Source of the DNA: a virus
DNA length: 38,808 bases
Strand: one strand, 5' to 3'
Virus record (IMG/VR): IMGVR_UViG_3300027859_000041
Coordinates: 1-38,808 of that record
Position numbers and translations under genes: made by a program. A model generated the notes under the pieces. The model did no database searches. It was given only the letters and a program-made list of their open reading frames with translations, and was not told the DNA's origin. Numbering within the stretch: the stretch's first letter is position 1; each line of letters begins with the position of its first letter. Below are positions 17,643 through 25,166 of this stretch, piece after piece.

Positions 17643-19706
17643 TTAACTAGCTTTGTAGTTTCTGATGTGAACTGATGTTGCACCATTAATCATATCAGTG
17701 AAACCAAGTCTTTGTGAAGCCACAAGGACTCTTCTTTGGTTTTCTACGTCATAATCAGACTCGACGGTTACGCCTCTGAGTCTTGGCATTACATAGTTTC
17801 TTGCATATACTGCACAAGCCATTGTTTTGTTAACAGCTGGTGTAGCAAACTCGTCGACTAGTAATATTCTTGAACCGAATACTTGGCCGATCTCTCCAGA
17901 TAGCTTAGTTGCCATGTCGCCAACTAGGTTAGCATCTTGGAACTCTGCATCTTCGAGTAGTTCGAAATATGCTCTTTGTGAAACAAGGTATAATACCTCT
18001 GATGGATTTACACCATATTTACCCATGTTTTTTCTCATATCAAGTAACTGAGCAGCTGTTAGTTTATCACTAGCAAAAGCTGTTCCAGATACAGTAACGT
18101 GAGATCCACTTGAGTTATCAGCTGTAGCTAATTGAATTAAACCATCAAATGCACCTGATGAATAAACGCCGTTTGCATTGTTACCTGCTAAGATGGCATT
18201 TTCGATACCTCTAGCATGTGCTCTTACCATTGACTCTCTAATTAAAGGTAGTATTGGCATGATAGCGTCTTCTTCAGTTTCATTACCAATGAATGATTTT
18301 GAAATTAGTTTAACTGTTGAAAGAGTTTTCTCTGTTAAGTCAACACCACCTGCTGAACCAGGGTTATATGCGTCGCCTCTTTCCTGTAAATTACCATGTG
18401 GTGAAGAACCACTAGCTGCTTGGTTAGCTGTAAATTCAGCATACCCTGCATCTGGTAAGATTGGGATAATCATATTAGCAGAAGTCATTGGAATCTCTCT
18501 AAATAGAGGTGCTAATACCAATTCGTTCTGAATGTCTCTTTCAATATTTGTTGAAACAACTTGCTCAAAGTCCGCTGAGGAAACAGCAACACCTGAATGT
18601 GCGTTTACTTTTTCCATTAAGCTCTTAGCGTAATCAGTATTGTTTCCTTTACCTGTTGATAACCCTAAGAATTTAGCGTCCATGATGTCTGCTTCAAATT
18701 CTTTTTTCCAGTCGCCTGTACCAGTTCTGTCTGAGAAAATTCTTTTTGACTCTCTGATATTCATGATTTCTTCTGATTTCTCAGATAATTTAGCTTCAAG
18801 TTCTTTTACAACTTTACCTAAATCTTCATGCTTTTCATTGACTCTTTTCTCAACATCAGACATTAACCTTTCAGCTCCTGTTAAACCTGCTTGAATTACA
18901 GATTTGTGTTCTTCCTGTTTTGCTTCTTGAACAGCCTTTTCATTAGCTTCAACTTCTGCAGCTTTTTCAGCGGCTTCGGTTGCAGCTTTTTCTTCTGCTG
19001 CCTTAAGTTCTGCTTGTTTCATTGCATAAGAAGCAACTGCTTTTTCAGCAGCGTCTTTTGCAAATTTGTCCAAGTCGAACTCTGGAGAAGTTTCAGGATT
19101 CATTTTTTCTTCTGACATATCAGTCTCCATTTTTTGGGATTTCTCCCCACTTGGCTGCTCAACTTTCACAGCGTCTGCTGTTGCATCTGAGTTAGCCTGT
19201 ATAAATTGCTTTTTGAATTTATCATAATCTTCCATATTATCAAAGGACTTTGCTAAAGAGAACGTTGCTCCCTGATTGCAAGGTACTGATACTACGGAAA
19301 CTTCAAATAATTCCGCGTCTTTTATTTTATATCCGTCAGTTTCGGTCATATAATCTGCATCCTTGACTCTGAAGCCGACAGAAAACGCTCCAAGGACACC
19401 ATCTTTAACTAAATCTTTTACATCACCAGCAGCTTTAGAAATCCTTGCAGAAATCTCAAGCCCCTTGTCAGTGACCTCTAACCCAGTTGCTCTACCGATA
19501 GGTCTATTGTAGTCATGGTTAAAAAGTAGAACAGGATTACCTTTATAGTTTTCCAATCCACCTTTAGTCCATGCATCTGGCTCGATAATATCACCAGCTC
19601 TATCTAGTGCATTTGTACTTGCAGAACCTTTGATGTCGATACCGCCATCATCAGTTTCGCCTAGGGCTTTAAAAGTATTAGTCCAGTGAAAGATTTTATT
19701 TGACAT
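17643..19706 (-). CDS. Fused prohead protease (S78) and major capsid protein
   Basis: A single 687 aa frame joins two head proteins. Residues about 1-160 are an HK97-type prohead protease: H64 in LFNHDYNRPIG, S109 in GAFSVGFRV, and the acidic strand AELFEVSVVSVPC. Residues about 205-320 are a coiled coil rich in Ala, Glu and Lys, matching the delta (scaffold) domain. Residues about 330-687 are an HK97-fold capsid subunit (e.g. VVSTNIERDIQNELVLAPLF, IPILPDAGYAEFT, late SQRLGF and MINGATSVHI). I chose ATG MSNKIFHW: GGAG lies 7 nt upstream, whereas a more upstream ATG lacks support and lies deep in the previous gene. The start overlaps the previous gene by 11 nt. A second, internal start may make capsid without protease. 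Confidence 0.9.
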   Translation of the reverse strand: MSNKIFHWTNTFKALGETDDGGIDIKGSASTNALDRAGDIIEPDAWTKGGLENYKGNPVLLFNHDYNRPIGRATGLEVTDKGLEISARISKAAGDVKDLVKDGVLGAFSVGFRVKDADYMTETDGYKIKDAELFEVSVVSVPCNQGATFSLAKSFDNMEDYDKFKKQFIQANSDATADAVKVEQPSGEKSQKMETDMSEEKMNPETSPEFDLDKFAKDAAEKAVASYAMKQAELKAAEEKAATEAAEKAAEVEANEKAVQEAKQEEHKSVIQAGLTGAERLMSDVEKRVNEKHEDLGKVVKELEAKLSEKSEEIMNIRESKRIFSDRTGTGDWKKEFEADIMDAKFLGLSTGKGNNTDYAKSLMEKVNAHSGVAVSSADFEQVVSTNIERDIQNELVLAPLFREIPMTSANMIIPILPDAGYAEFTANQAASGSSPHGNLQERGDAYNPGSAGGVDLTEKTLSTVKLISKSFIGNETEEDAIMPILPLIRESMVRAHARGIENAILAGNNANGVYSSGAFDGLIQLATADNSSGSHVTVSGTAFASDKLTAAQLLDMRKNMGKYGVNPSEVLYLVSQRAYFELLEDAEFQDANLVGDMATKLSGEIGQVFGSRILLVDEFATPAVNKTMACAVYARNYVMPRLRGVTVESDYDVENQRRVLVASQRLGFTDMINGATSVHIRNYKAS
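19116..19128 (-). promoter_or_regulatory. Candidate internal ribosome binding site and start for protease-free capsid
   Basis: Within the fusion gene the coding strand reads GGAG, six bases, then ATG (MSEEKMNPE). This falls at residue 197, after the protease domain and just before the delta/coiled-coil domain. Starting here would give a 491 aa scaffold-capsid precursor, removing the 1:1 protease-to-capsid ratio forced by the fusion. Seen: the ATG and well-spaced SD. Inferred: its use. Confidence 0.45.
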
Positions 19707-19956
19707 CTTTTTTCTCCACCTTCTCCTTAACAGGAGCTGCTTTTGGTTTTTCAACCTCTACAGGAGTGATAGAAACAGGATATCTTACTTTCACTACATT
19801 TAAAATTCTATTCCATGAACCAAAGTTTCTCTTTAGTAGATAATCTTTGACAGGAACATCATTTCCATGTGATTTATAAGTAGCTAATTCCATAGTTTCA
19901 ACGCCATGTTTGGCGAAGAACTCAGAAACAGCTTTTATCATCATATCTTTTGTCAT
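19696..19956 (-). CDS. Small protein with FGSWN motif (homing-endonuclease-associated-repeat-like)
   Basis: An 86 aa protein between portal and capsid. Residues 35-60 (PVKDYLLKRNFGSWNRILNVV) match the pattern of the small DNA-binding repeat found beside homing nucleases (..Y....FGSWN.AL..), usually a winged or helix-turn-helix unit. The C-terminus is a Pro/Lys/Glu/Val linker (about residues 66-86). It has a good SD (GAGGAAT), starts three bases after the portal stop and overlaps the capsid start by 11 nt. The DNA-binding role is inferred from the motif only. Alternatively it is a minor head protein. Confidence 0.5.
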   Translation of the reverse strand: MTKDMMIKAVSEFFAKHGVETMELATYKSHGNDVPVKDYLLKRNFGSWNRILNVVKVRYPVSITPVEVEKPKAAPVKEKVEKKDVK

Positions 19957-19959
19957 AAT

Positions 19960-21171
19960 TTATTCCTCTTCAGAAGGAGTCTCTGTTGGTCGTCCTCCTT
20001 GCTCTGGATTTGTTGCTGAACCTGCTAAATTTACAGGTATACGAGGTTCGTCAAATCCTTCAATTGGTTCTTTTCCAATAGCTTCTCTAGCTTCATTAGT
20101 ACTTATGATTCCTGTATTCACAAGTGTTGCATAGTAAGCTGCTTGGTCTCTTAACTCGGGTTGTAGAGCAGGAATTCCTGTCACATCTTCATTAAGTTCG
20201 AATCCAAAATATCTTTCCATAGCATAACCTATCTTCTTAACTATAGGTAATATAGTTTCTAAATAATATAGTCTATGATTTGGTCTTATGTTTGCATTAT
20301 TACCACCATCTAATAAGATAGGTGGTATTCCCATGCTTTCGAGAATTATCTTCTCGGTAGCTTTTATTGAATCTTGAAAGTCTAACTCTTTAAAGTTTAC
20401 TTTAGAAAGAGAATCTACTTCAAGGCCTCCATCAAGTATTAGGGGTCTTCGACCACCAGTATTTGGATTATATCTCATACTCCAAGCTGTTAACATTCTT
20501 TCTTTAATTTTCTCAGAAAGAGTATTAGGGCTTTTAAGTACTAATCCTGGAACTGCTCCATTTTTAAAAAAGTTATCTTGAAACTTTCTCATACTTCCAA
20601 GTATCTGCATAGTTCTATATGCAGGTTTTAATCTTGGAACTCCACGATATATGGAGTTAAAACTGTTTTCTTTAATATGTATAATTTCATTAACACTATA
20701 ATCAATACTGTTATCAAATACATATTTGTCAATGTATGTTTCATCATCTGAATATATAGTTACCTTTTCTGCAGGTAAATGATACATATGAGCACCATCA
20801 AAATATATAAATATATTACCATCAATTAGTAAGTCAATTATCAGATTTCTTTTAAATGTACTTACGTCTTGAAATGGATTTGGTTCTTTATTCAGTAATG
20901 TGTCTACTTTTACCCTACGAATATTCTTTACTATGTTGTTAACGCCTTGTCTTTGTTCTCCAACGACAAAAGGAATTTCTGCAACATCATCTACTATCAT
21001 GTTGACTGCTCTGTTAACAACTTCTAAATCTTCGTAGGCATTTTTATAATTTGTAACTATTTCACGTGAGTCAATAGTCATACCCTCATTTCTGGATATA
21101 ACGTATTGCGAAGGATTTAATTTTTCCTCCGTTTCAGTATTTCTGCCTATAAATCTATCGTACCATGCCAT
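19960..21171 (-). CDS. Portal protein, HK97 family
   Basis: A 403 aa portal from ATG MAWYDRFIGRN. The earlier in-frame ATG would overlap the HNH gene by a further 69 nt, and MAWYDRF is the usual portal opening. Family segments are in order: MIVDDVAEIPF near residue 60; a clip/wing region with strands; RGVPRLKPAYRTMQILGSM; FKNGAVPGLVLKSPNTLSE; then the stem/crown block NFKELDFQDSIKATEKIILE, SMGIPPILL and NHRLYYLETILPIVKKI, which matches HK97 gp3-type portals. Twelve copies form the DNA entry ring and bind terminase. It is somewhat shorter than the HK97 portal. It overlaps the HNH gene by 17 nt. Confidence 0.93.
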   Translation of the reverse strand: MAWYDRFIGRNTETEEKLNPSQYVISRNEGMTIDSREIVTNYKNAYEDLEVVNRAVNMIVDDVAEIPFVVGEQRQGVNNIVKNIRRVKVDTLLNKEPNPFQDVSTFKRNLIIDLLIDGNIFIYFDGAHMYHLPAEKVTIYSDDETYIDKYVFDNSIDYSVNEIIHIKENSFNSIYRGVPRLKPAYRTMQILGSMRKFQDNFFKNGAVPGLVLKSPNTLSEKIKERMLTAWSMRYNPNTGGRRPLILDGGLEVDSLSKVNFKELDFQDSIKATEKIILESMGIPPILLDGGNNANIRPNHRLYYLETILPIVKKIGYAMERYFGFELNEDVTGIPALQPELRDQAAYYATLVNTGIISTNEAREAIGKEPIEGFDEPRIPVNLAGSATNPEQGGRPTETPSEEE

Positions 21172-21529
21172 GTTTTTCTCTTTGTAACTCGACCCATCTT
21201 TCTTGTTTCTCTGCTGTGAATAGTTTGGGTCGCTGTCCATAAATTGAGTGTAATCTCAGATGGTGCTGATGGCAGAGAGTAACTGTTTTATCAAAAACTT
21301 TTTCATGATTCTCACCAATAAAATGTTCCCGAACATCTAGGATATCTTGCTCAATCTCTATGGTTATGTTCTTATCACGTAACCAAGTTTCTAGCAGTTC
21401 GGTTAATCCGTAAAAATGGTGAAAATCTAATTTGTCTGTGCTTCCACAAATGTAACACTCGTTTTCTTTTATATATCCTGATTTAGCTTTGTCTCTCACA
21501 TATTTAACTAAATCTCTCTTAAATTTCAT
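21155..21529 (-). CDS. HNH endonuclease (packaging-associated type)
   Basis: A 124 aa protein with a complete HNH site: C25/C28 (CYICG), DFHH (H37, H38), and the second half TVTLCHQHHLRLH with C86, H89/H90 and H94. The four cysteine/histidine ligands would hold a structural zinc and the histidines the catalytic metal. HNH genes next to terminase and portal are known in HK97-like phages, where they assist terminase cutting of DNA concatemers. Position between terminase and portal fits that rather than a free homing nuclease. It is the first gene after a strong promoter with a leader of about 12 nt containing AAGAG. Confidence 0.9.
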   Translation of the reverse strand: MKFKRDLVKYVRDKAKSGYIKENECYICGSTDKLDFHHFYGLTELLETWLRDKNITIEIEQDILDVREHFIGENHEKVFDKTVTLCHQHHLRLHSIYGQRPKLFTAEKQERWVELQREKHGMVR

Positions 21530-21547
21530 ATCTTACTCTTAAAAACA

Positions 21548-21576
21548 ATTATACCAATATATACACCAAAAGTCAA
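21548..21576 (-). promoter_or_regulatory. Promoter P1, sigma70-type, leftward
   Basis: TTGACT, 17 nt, TATAAT in the 69 nt gap between terminase and HNH genes. It shares the flanks of P2-P4 (A-rich block before -35, TTGG before -10). The predicted start near 21541 would transcribe HNH, portal, capsid and the tail genes. Confidence 0.85.
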
Positions 21577-21598
21577 GAAGTATTTTTCCCAACTGTTA

Positions 21599-22897
21599 CT
21601 AAAACGAGGTGGCTGTAGTTTCAAATGTATACAACGCATATCGCATAGCATCAGCCATATGCGATGCTCCGTCATGTTTGGGTCTTTCTTTCATCAGATT
21701 AGGGTTTGGATCCCATTGATATTGATCAAGACATGTTATTGCTTCTCTACAACTCTGATTTACAAATAGATCATCATTATCAACTATTCCTGCTACATGT
21801 CCAATTCCATCTAGTACTGATTTTTTAGCGTTTACAGTACTAATGCCATAGTTTTGTGCAAAGTCGAATCTAGTCTGCTGAGCAGCTGAGTCAATATAAA
21901 TCCAATCTATTCCCCATTTATCTATAAGTTTTTGTATTTGCTTTGCATGCTGTTCTGTTGTTCTTTCTGAATCTAGATACTCATCTAGTAAGTAGTACTT
22001 TTTCTCGTCCCAATCATATGCTATAACGCACAAAGCTGTAGGATCTTTATACCCAACATCAAGTCCTGCAAATACGTCCATTTTACTAGTGTCAAAATTA
22101 TTTAGTTCTGCAATCTGAGTTTCATGATTAAATGACCATATCTGACCTTCATAAACATTAAAGTCAGCCATATACTCTTGTGCAAATTCATTAGCAGACA
22201 TTGTTTTCTTTGCTTCAATAATATCTGATTCAGATACTCTTGGATTCTCATGGTAAGTAGCTTTTACACTAGCCCACTCAGGAAACTCGTCGCTAAATCC
22301 TCTGTAATAAAACTCTGCAAAATAATTATTTCTACCCCTTGGAGTAGATATAAAGATTGCTTTTGAATTTTCTTTATCGAGTGTAGGTCTTAGTGCAACA
22401 TTGAAAGCATCTCTACCATCAACAAGTGCTGCCTCATCAAATATAATTAAATCATAACTTCTACCAACAACTGAGTCAACCTGATTAATCGAACCCATAC
22501 GAATAGTAGAATTATTACTTAGTTCTATAACTTTATCTTTTGCATTATCACGAATCACTTCTAAGTCGAAATGCTTAATTAAGCTTCTCTGTAGATCAAA
22601 TGATATTTGTGATAGTGAATAGTTTGGTGACATGAGTAATACATGACAATTTGGAACAAGACAAATAAGTTGTCCTATGATATTTGATATATAAGTTTTG
22701 CCCTGCCTACGAGAAATCGCAGCACAGATAAAACGATATTTTGGATTGTTTATTGCGTTAATAATAGCATGTTGAGAAGTATTAGGAGTAATACCTAATA
22801 AATCCATATAACCTTCAATAGGTAATTTGATGAATCGATCTTCATCAAACTCCATCAAGTACTTAGTCTCTACGTCGGCTCTGCTTGCTTCAATCAA
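21599..22897 (-). CDS. terL: Terminase large subunit
   Basis: A 432 aa DNA packaging motor. ATPase: Walker A variant SRRQGKT (residues 62-68), Walker B LIIFDEA with D154/E155, and coupling motif FISTPRG near 183. RNase H-like nuclease: D280 in GLDVGYKDPTAL, D336 in YIDSAAQ, and D416 in HMADAMRYA. All expected motifs are present, so it should be active. The start is TTG, overlapping the previous stop as TTGA. An ATG at residue 15 (MEFDEDRF) is an alternative. The enzyme cuts and pumps DNA into proheads through the portal. Confidence 0.95.
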   Translation of the reverse strand: MIEASRADVETKYLMEFDEDRFIKLPIEGYMDLLGITPNTSQHAIINAINNPKYRFICAAISRRQGKTYISNIIGQLICLVPNCHVLLMSPNYSLSQISFDLQRSLIKHFDLEVIRDNAKDKVIELSNNSTIRMGSINQVDSVVGRSYDLIIFDEAALVDGRDAFNVALRPTLDKENSKAIFISTPRGRNNYFAEFYYRGFSDEFPEWASVKATYHENPRVSESDIIEAKKTMSANEFAQEYMADFNVYEGQIWSFNHETQIAELNNFDTSKMDVFAGLDVGYKDPTALCVIAYDWDEKKYYLLDEYLDSERTTEQHAKQIQKLIDKWGIDWIYIDSAAQQTRFDFAQNYGISTVNAKKSVLDGIGHVAGIVDNDDLFVNQSCREAITCLDQYQWDPNPNLMKERPKHDGASHMADAMRYALYTFETTATSF

Positions 22898-23127
22898 TGT
22901 AAAATCTCAGGGGTAAATGGGTTTTCTTCTTCGTCGAGTAGTTGATTTTTCTCAACGACTTTAAGGAGATATAAATAAGCACTACATAGCTTAGAGTAGT
23001 TTAACTCTGCTCTTGTAAGTTTCTGCCCTTCAAGTTCTTTTTCTGTGAACTTCATAAGTGCTTTTGTTACTTGGAGTGTAGTTTCATCTAACCACACCTT
23101 TCTTGTATCGACTGTCGGTACTGCCAT
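22894..23127 (-). CDS. Hypothetical helical protein before terminase
   Basis: A 77 aa soluble, helical, slightly acidic protein (MAVPTVDTRKVWLDETTLQVTKAL...). It has a clear AAAGGAAAT ribosome site and ends in an overlap with the terminase start, so the two are translationally coupled. Coupling could suggest a partner of TerL. It has no visible helix-turn-helix, and a better small-terminase candidate lies near 33.8 kb. No family was recognised. Confidence 0.6.
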   Translation of the reverse strand: MAVPTVDTRKVWLDETTLQVTKALMKFTEKELEGQKLTRAELNYSKLCSAYLYLLKVVEKNQLLDEEENPFTPEILH

Positions 23128-23129
23128 TA

Positions 23130-23474
23130 TTATTTCCTTTTTCTTCTAATTCCTTTAACATGCTTTTGAGACTTAGGGGGACGTTTCTTAGAACCTCCTT
23201 TACCTGCCCAAAAGACTTTATTTGCCCAGTAAGCTGCGGAAGATTTACCCTTACGGATATTTTTTCCATGTCTAGCTTTGAAGCTTTTTCTAGCTTCTGG
23301 ACTATAATTATGACCCATGCCTTGCGCTCCGAATCTAATTATCTTTACTTTTCCACCTACTCTTACAGCAACAACTGCTTTTTTGGTACGGTGTTTTGGT
23401 GTTCTCTTTGGCTTATTTAAACCACTAAGACCCGCTTTCTTTAACCTAGCTTTTTCTGCTGCTGTAAGTGCCAT
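23130..23474 (-). CDS. Basic phage protein, SPEARKSFKARHG family
   Basis: A 114 aa, strongly basic protein. The central block (GAQGMGHNYSPEARKSFKAR followed by HGKNI.KGKSSAAYWANKV) is a pattern I recognise from many marine phages, where its function is unknown. The N-terminus AEKARLKKAGLSGLNKPKRTPKH is Lys/Arg-rich and the C-terminus ends KGIRRKRK. The charge suggests contact with DNA or RNA. It lies in a run of similar hyperbasic genes read with terminase, which makes a head-interior or DNA-condensing role possible, but this is inference. Confidence 0.75.
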   Translation of the reverse strand: MALTAAEKARLKKAGLSGLNKPKRTPKHRTKKAVVAVRVGGKVKIIRFGAQGMGHNYSPEARKSFKARHGKNIRKGKSSAAYWANKVFWAGKGGSKKRPPKSQKHVKGIRRKRK

Positions 23475-23707
23475 TATCTTCTTTTTTTGAATCGTGGCTT
23501 AGGTGGATTTTTAGTCTTTCCGAACCTAGGGCCGATTCCTTTGGCTGAAGTGCCATATCTAAATGCCTCCATGCTATTAGGATTTTTAGTGTTAACTAAG
23601 GCTCCTGCAGCTGCATTCATGTCTCTAGTAATTCCTCTTTTGAGAACATGTTTTCTTATTTTTTGAGTACCATGTTTCCCAGTAGGACCGCTTAAAAATT
23701 TAGCCAT
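23474..23707 (-). CDS. Small hyperbasic protein
   Basis: A 77 aa Lys/Arg/Gly-rich protein (MAKFLSGPTGKHGTQKIRKHV...) ending PKPRFKKRR. No hydrophobic segment and very few acids. The start directly follows the previous gene's stop, and its end overlaps the next start by one base. No known fold. Its likely nucleic-acid contact comes only from composition and from the company of other basic genes. Confidence 0.65.
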   Translation of the reverse strand: MAKFLSGPTGKHGTQKIRKHVLKRGITRDMNAAAGALVNTKNPNSMEAFRYGTSAKGIGPRFGKTKNPPKPRFKKRR

Positions 23708-23908
23708 TTACTTTCTCCTTTTCTTTCTCAATGCATTAGTATATGCTTTATGAGAACTTCCTGGCATGAATCTCTTGGTTTTACCTCTACCATGAGAGTG
23801 TATGCCCTTTAATCCCAGTCTTGTTGCTGCTTTCTTAGCAGGACCTGGTGATTTATAAACATGTTTGTTTTTTAAAAATGCTGTATGTTTTTTCTTATTT
23901 AGTGCCAT
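23708..23908 (-). CDS. Small hyperbasic protein
   Basis: A 66 aa protein with about one third Lys/Arg and almost no Asp/Glu (MALNKKKHTAFLKNKHVYKSPGPAKKAATRLG...RKKRRK). The KSPGPAKKAATRLGLKG segment resembles the Ser-Pro/Ala-Lys composition of histone-H1-like tails. This is a similarity of composition, not proof of homology. It abuts the next basic gene and overlaps the gene before it by 14 nt. Confidence 0.6.
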   Translation of the reverse strand: MALNKKKHTAFLKNKHVYKSPGPAKKAATRLGLKGIHSHGRGKTKRFMPGSSHKAYTNALRKKRRK

Positions 23909-24074
23909 TTCTTAAATAATTTGTCAGTCTAGCTTTATTGTGGACTGTCTTTGGTAGTTTTGATAGCTCTCTAATCTTCTTAATTTGTTTTTGTTGGTTT
24001 TTCGTTCTTCCAACTAATTCTTTTAGTAGAATATCTATAATTTGCAAGTCTTTGATTAGTTCTTTTCTATTCAT
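23895..24074 (-). CDS. Short helical protein, 59 aa
   Basis: A short gene in the gap between two basic genes: ATG, then MNRKELIKDLQIIDILLKEL...RNGTK. The ribosome site AAGGGAG is well spaced and the stop overlaps the next gene by 14 nt, as elsewhere in this operon. The first 40 residues form one amphipathic, probably coiled-coil helix (leucine/isoleucine every 3-4 residues). Function unknown. Reality is supported by the SD, the tiling and the absence of any other frame in the gap. Confidence 0.6.
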   Translation of the reverse strand: MNRKELIKDLQIIDILLKELVGRTKNQQKQIKKIRELSKLPKTVHNKARLTNYLRNGTK

Positions 24075-24089
24075 GGTCTCCCTTTTGGA

Positions 24090-24392
24090 TTACCTTCTAC
24101 GCCTCCTGGTAGTAGTCTTTCTTTTTCTACCCTTTTTAGCAAAAGTAGCAACGTTTCTAGGTTTGCCACCTGGGTTGCCTGCTGCTCTCTTTCTTCTAAC
24201 TGCTGACGCTTTTTGTTTTTTGGTCATTCTCGCAGCTTTACTAGCAGGAACACATTTAGGATATCCTCCTTTGCCTTTACCTTTGGCAGACTTTCTTCCG
24301 CAGGGTTTATAACCACCGCCTTTTCTTGGTCGAGATATATCTACCCAACCTTCTTTAAACCATTTTGTAAGTCCGCCTGTATATTTAGCCAT
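24090..24392 (-). CDS. Hyperbasic protein, DUF5872-like
   Basis: A 100 aa protein with about 35 Lys/Arg and only two acids. The first half (WFKEGWVDISRPRKGGGYKP, then CGRK...YPKCVPASKAARMTKKQKASAVRRKRA) is a pattern I recall from marine phages and large algal viruses (DUF5872). The two cysteines (CGR, KCVP) are a conserved pair. The tail ends in TTTRRRRR, like a protamine. Likely nucleic-acid binding by composition. Function is not established. It overlaps the upstream 43 aa gene by 8 nt. Confidence 0.75.
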   Translation of the reverse strand: MAKYTGGLTKWFKEGWVDISRPRKGGGYKPCGRKSAKGKGKGGYPKCVPASKAARMTKKQKASAVRRKRAAGNPGGKPRNVATFAKKGRKRKTTTRRRRR

Positions 24393-24516
24393 TTTTTGAT
24401 TTGCTTTCAGCTGCCATCATTTTATCTTTGATGTCTACTGAGCCGTCCCAGTTCTTGTCTTTGCCTGTTACAATATTACAAAACTGAGTCCATTTATGTT
24501 TGATATAATCAATCAT
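24385..24516 (-). CDS. 43 aa protein with EF-hand-like loop
   Basis: A short gene tiling the gap between the 61 aa and 100 aa basic genes: its ATG overlaps the upstream stop as ATGA and its stop overlaps the next start by 8 nt. Residues about 21-32 read DKNWDGSVDIKD, which fits the calcium-loop pattern D.N.DG.....D seen in EF-hand and dockerin modules. Only one loop is present, so calcium binding would be weak or need dimers. Function unknown. Confidence 0.55.
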   Translation of the reverse strand: MIDYIKHKWTQFCNIVTGKDKNWDGSVDIKDKMMAAESKSKNG

Positions 24517-24698
24517 CTTTTTTTAACTCCCATTCTAAAACGTCCGCCTCGTTTTTTATAAGTTTTAACTAACCACCCATTTGCATATGCGGAGGGGTAT
24601 ACTTTAAATTTTCTTTTTGCCTGCGCTTTAACTCTAGCGTATAGAGCTGGATTGGTAGGCACGGGCCGTTTTTTAGCCGCCTTTCTTTTTCTTGCCAT
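24513..24698 (-). CDS. Hyperbasic 61 aa protein
   Basis: 22 of 61 residues are Lys or Arg and there is no Asp or Glu at all. The block NPALYARVKAQAKRKFKVYP followed by SAYANGWLVKTYKKRGG is a conserved pattern in marine phage and environmental virus proteins, function unknown. The compact aromatic core (Y, F, Y, Y, W, Y) suggests a folded basic mini-domain rather than a random tail. It overlaps the upstream 129 aa gene by 26 nt and the downstream 43 aa gene by 4 nt. Confidence 0.7.
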   Translation of the reverse strand: MARKRKAAKKRPVPTNPALYARVKAQAKRKFKVYPSAYANGWLVKTYKKRGGRFRMGVKKR

Positions 24699-25062
24699 GT
24701 CTAAGTTCCATTAGCTTTGCTCTGTCTTGCTGTATAATACAGGCATGAGGAGCTTGATTATTTCCTCCCTTGGAAAATGTAGGGTGAGACCATAAATATT
24801 CACATTTCTCTTGGCAATCATTTTGTTGTGCCACTATGTCATCAATCGCGTTTAGCGTTAGGTCATCTACTACATAAACTAGAGCGTCATAGGGTTGGTG
24901 TTCCCAGTTTGCTTCCGTTAGTTCTAAGAGTTCTCTATCAAAAGGAATTATCTTTATCTTACCTTCAAGATAGCTCTTATAACTCCACGGACAAACATGA
25001 CGAATACTGTGAAAGTATTGAAGCCAAATAAAGTTATCCTCTACTTCTTCTCTTCTTTCCAC
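24673..25062 (-). CDS. Hypothetical soluble protein, 129 aa
   Basis: An acidic, aromatic-rich protein (FIWLQYFHSIRHVCPWSYKSYL...) with a Lys-rich C-terminus, quite unlike its basic neighbours. Cysteines at CPW, DCQEKC and HACII could bind metal, but no standard motif is visible. The only start is GTG, inside the end of the upstream 40 aa gene (29 nt overlap). A VVDDLTLNAIDDI segment resembles a small alpha/beta fold. No family was recognised. The aromatic motif recalls uncharacterised marine phage proteins. Confidence 0.6.
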   Translation of the reverse strand: MERREEVEDNFIWLQYFHSIRHVCPWSYKSYLEGKIKIIPFDRELLELTEANWEHQPYDALVYVVDDLTLNAIDDIVAQQNDCQEKCEYLWSHPTFSKGGNNQAPHACIIQQDRAKLMELRHGKKKKGG

Positions 25063-25156
25063 CTTTCTTCTTTTTACCTTTCTTCTTTTTCATCTTTTTT
25101 AAGATTGATTGCTGAAGTGCTTTTGGTAATTTCTTTTGTTTAGCTGTTAAAGCCAT
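25034..25156 (-). CDS. Hyperbasic 40 aa protein
   Basis: A short gene: MALTAKQKKLPKALQQSILK followed by a Lys/Gly/Arg tail. The N-terminal helix (LTAKQKKLPKALQQSILKK) is a pattern seen in marine phage small proteins. The rest is almost pure lysine with glycine. A good SD precedes the ATG (AGGAGAAAGTAA). It overlaps the GTG start of the next gene. It belongs with the other basic products of this operon. Function unknown. Confidence 0.6.
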   Translation of the reverse strand: MALTAKQKKLPKALQQSILKKMKKKKGKKKKGGKKRRSRG

Positions 25157-25166
25157 TTACTTTCTC

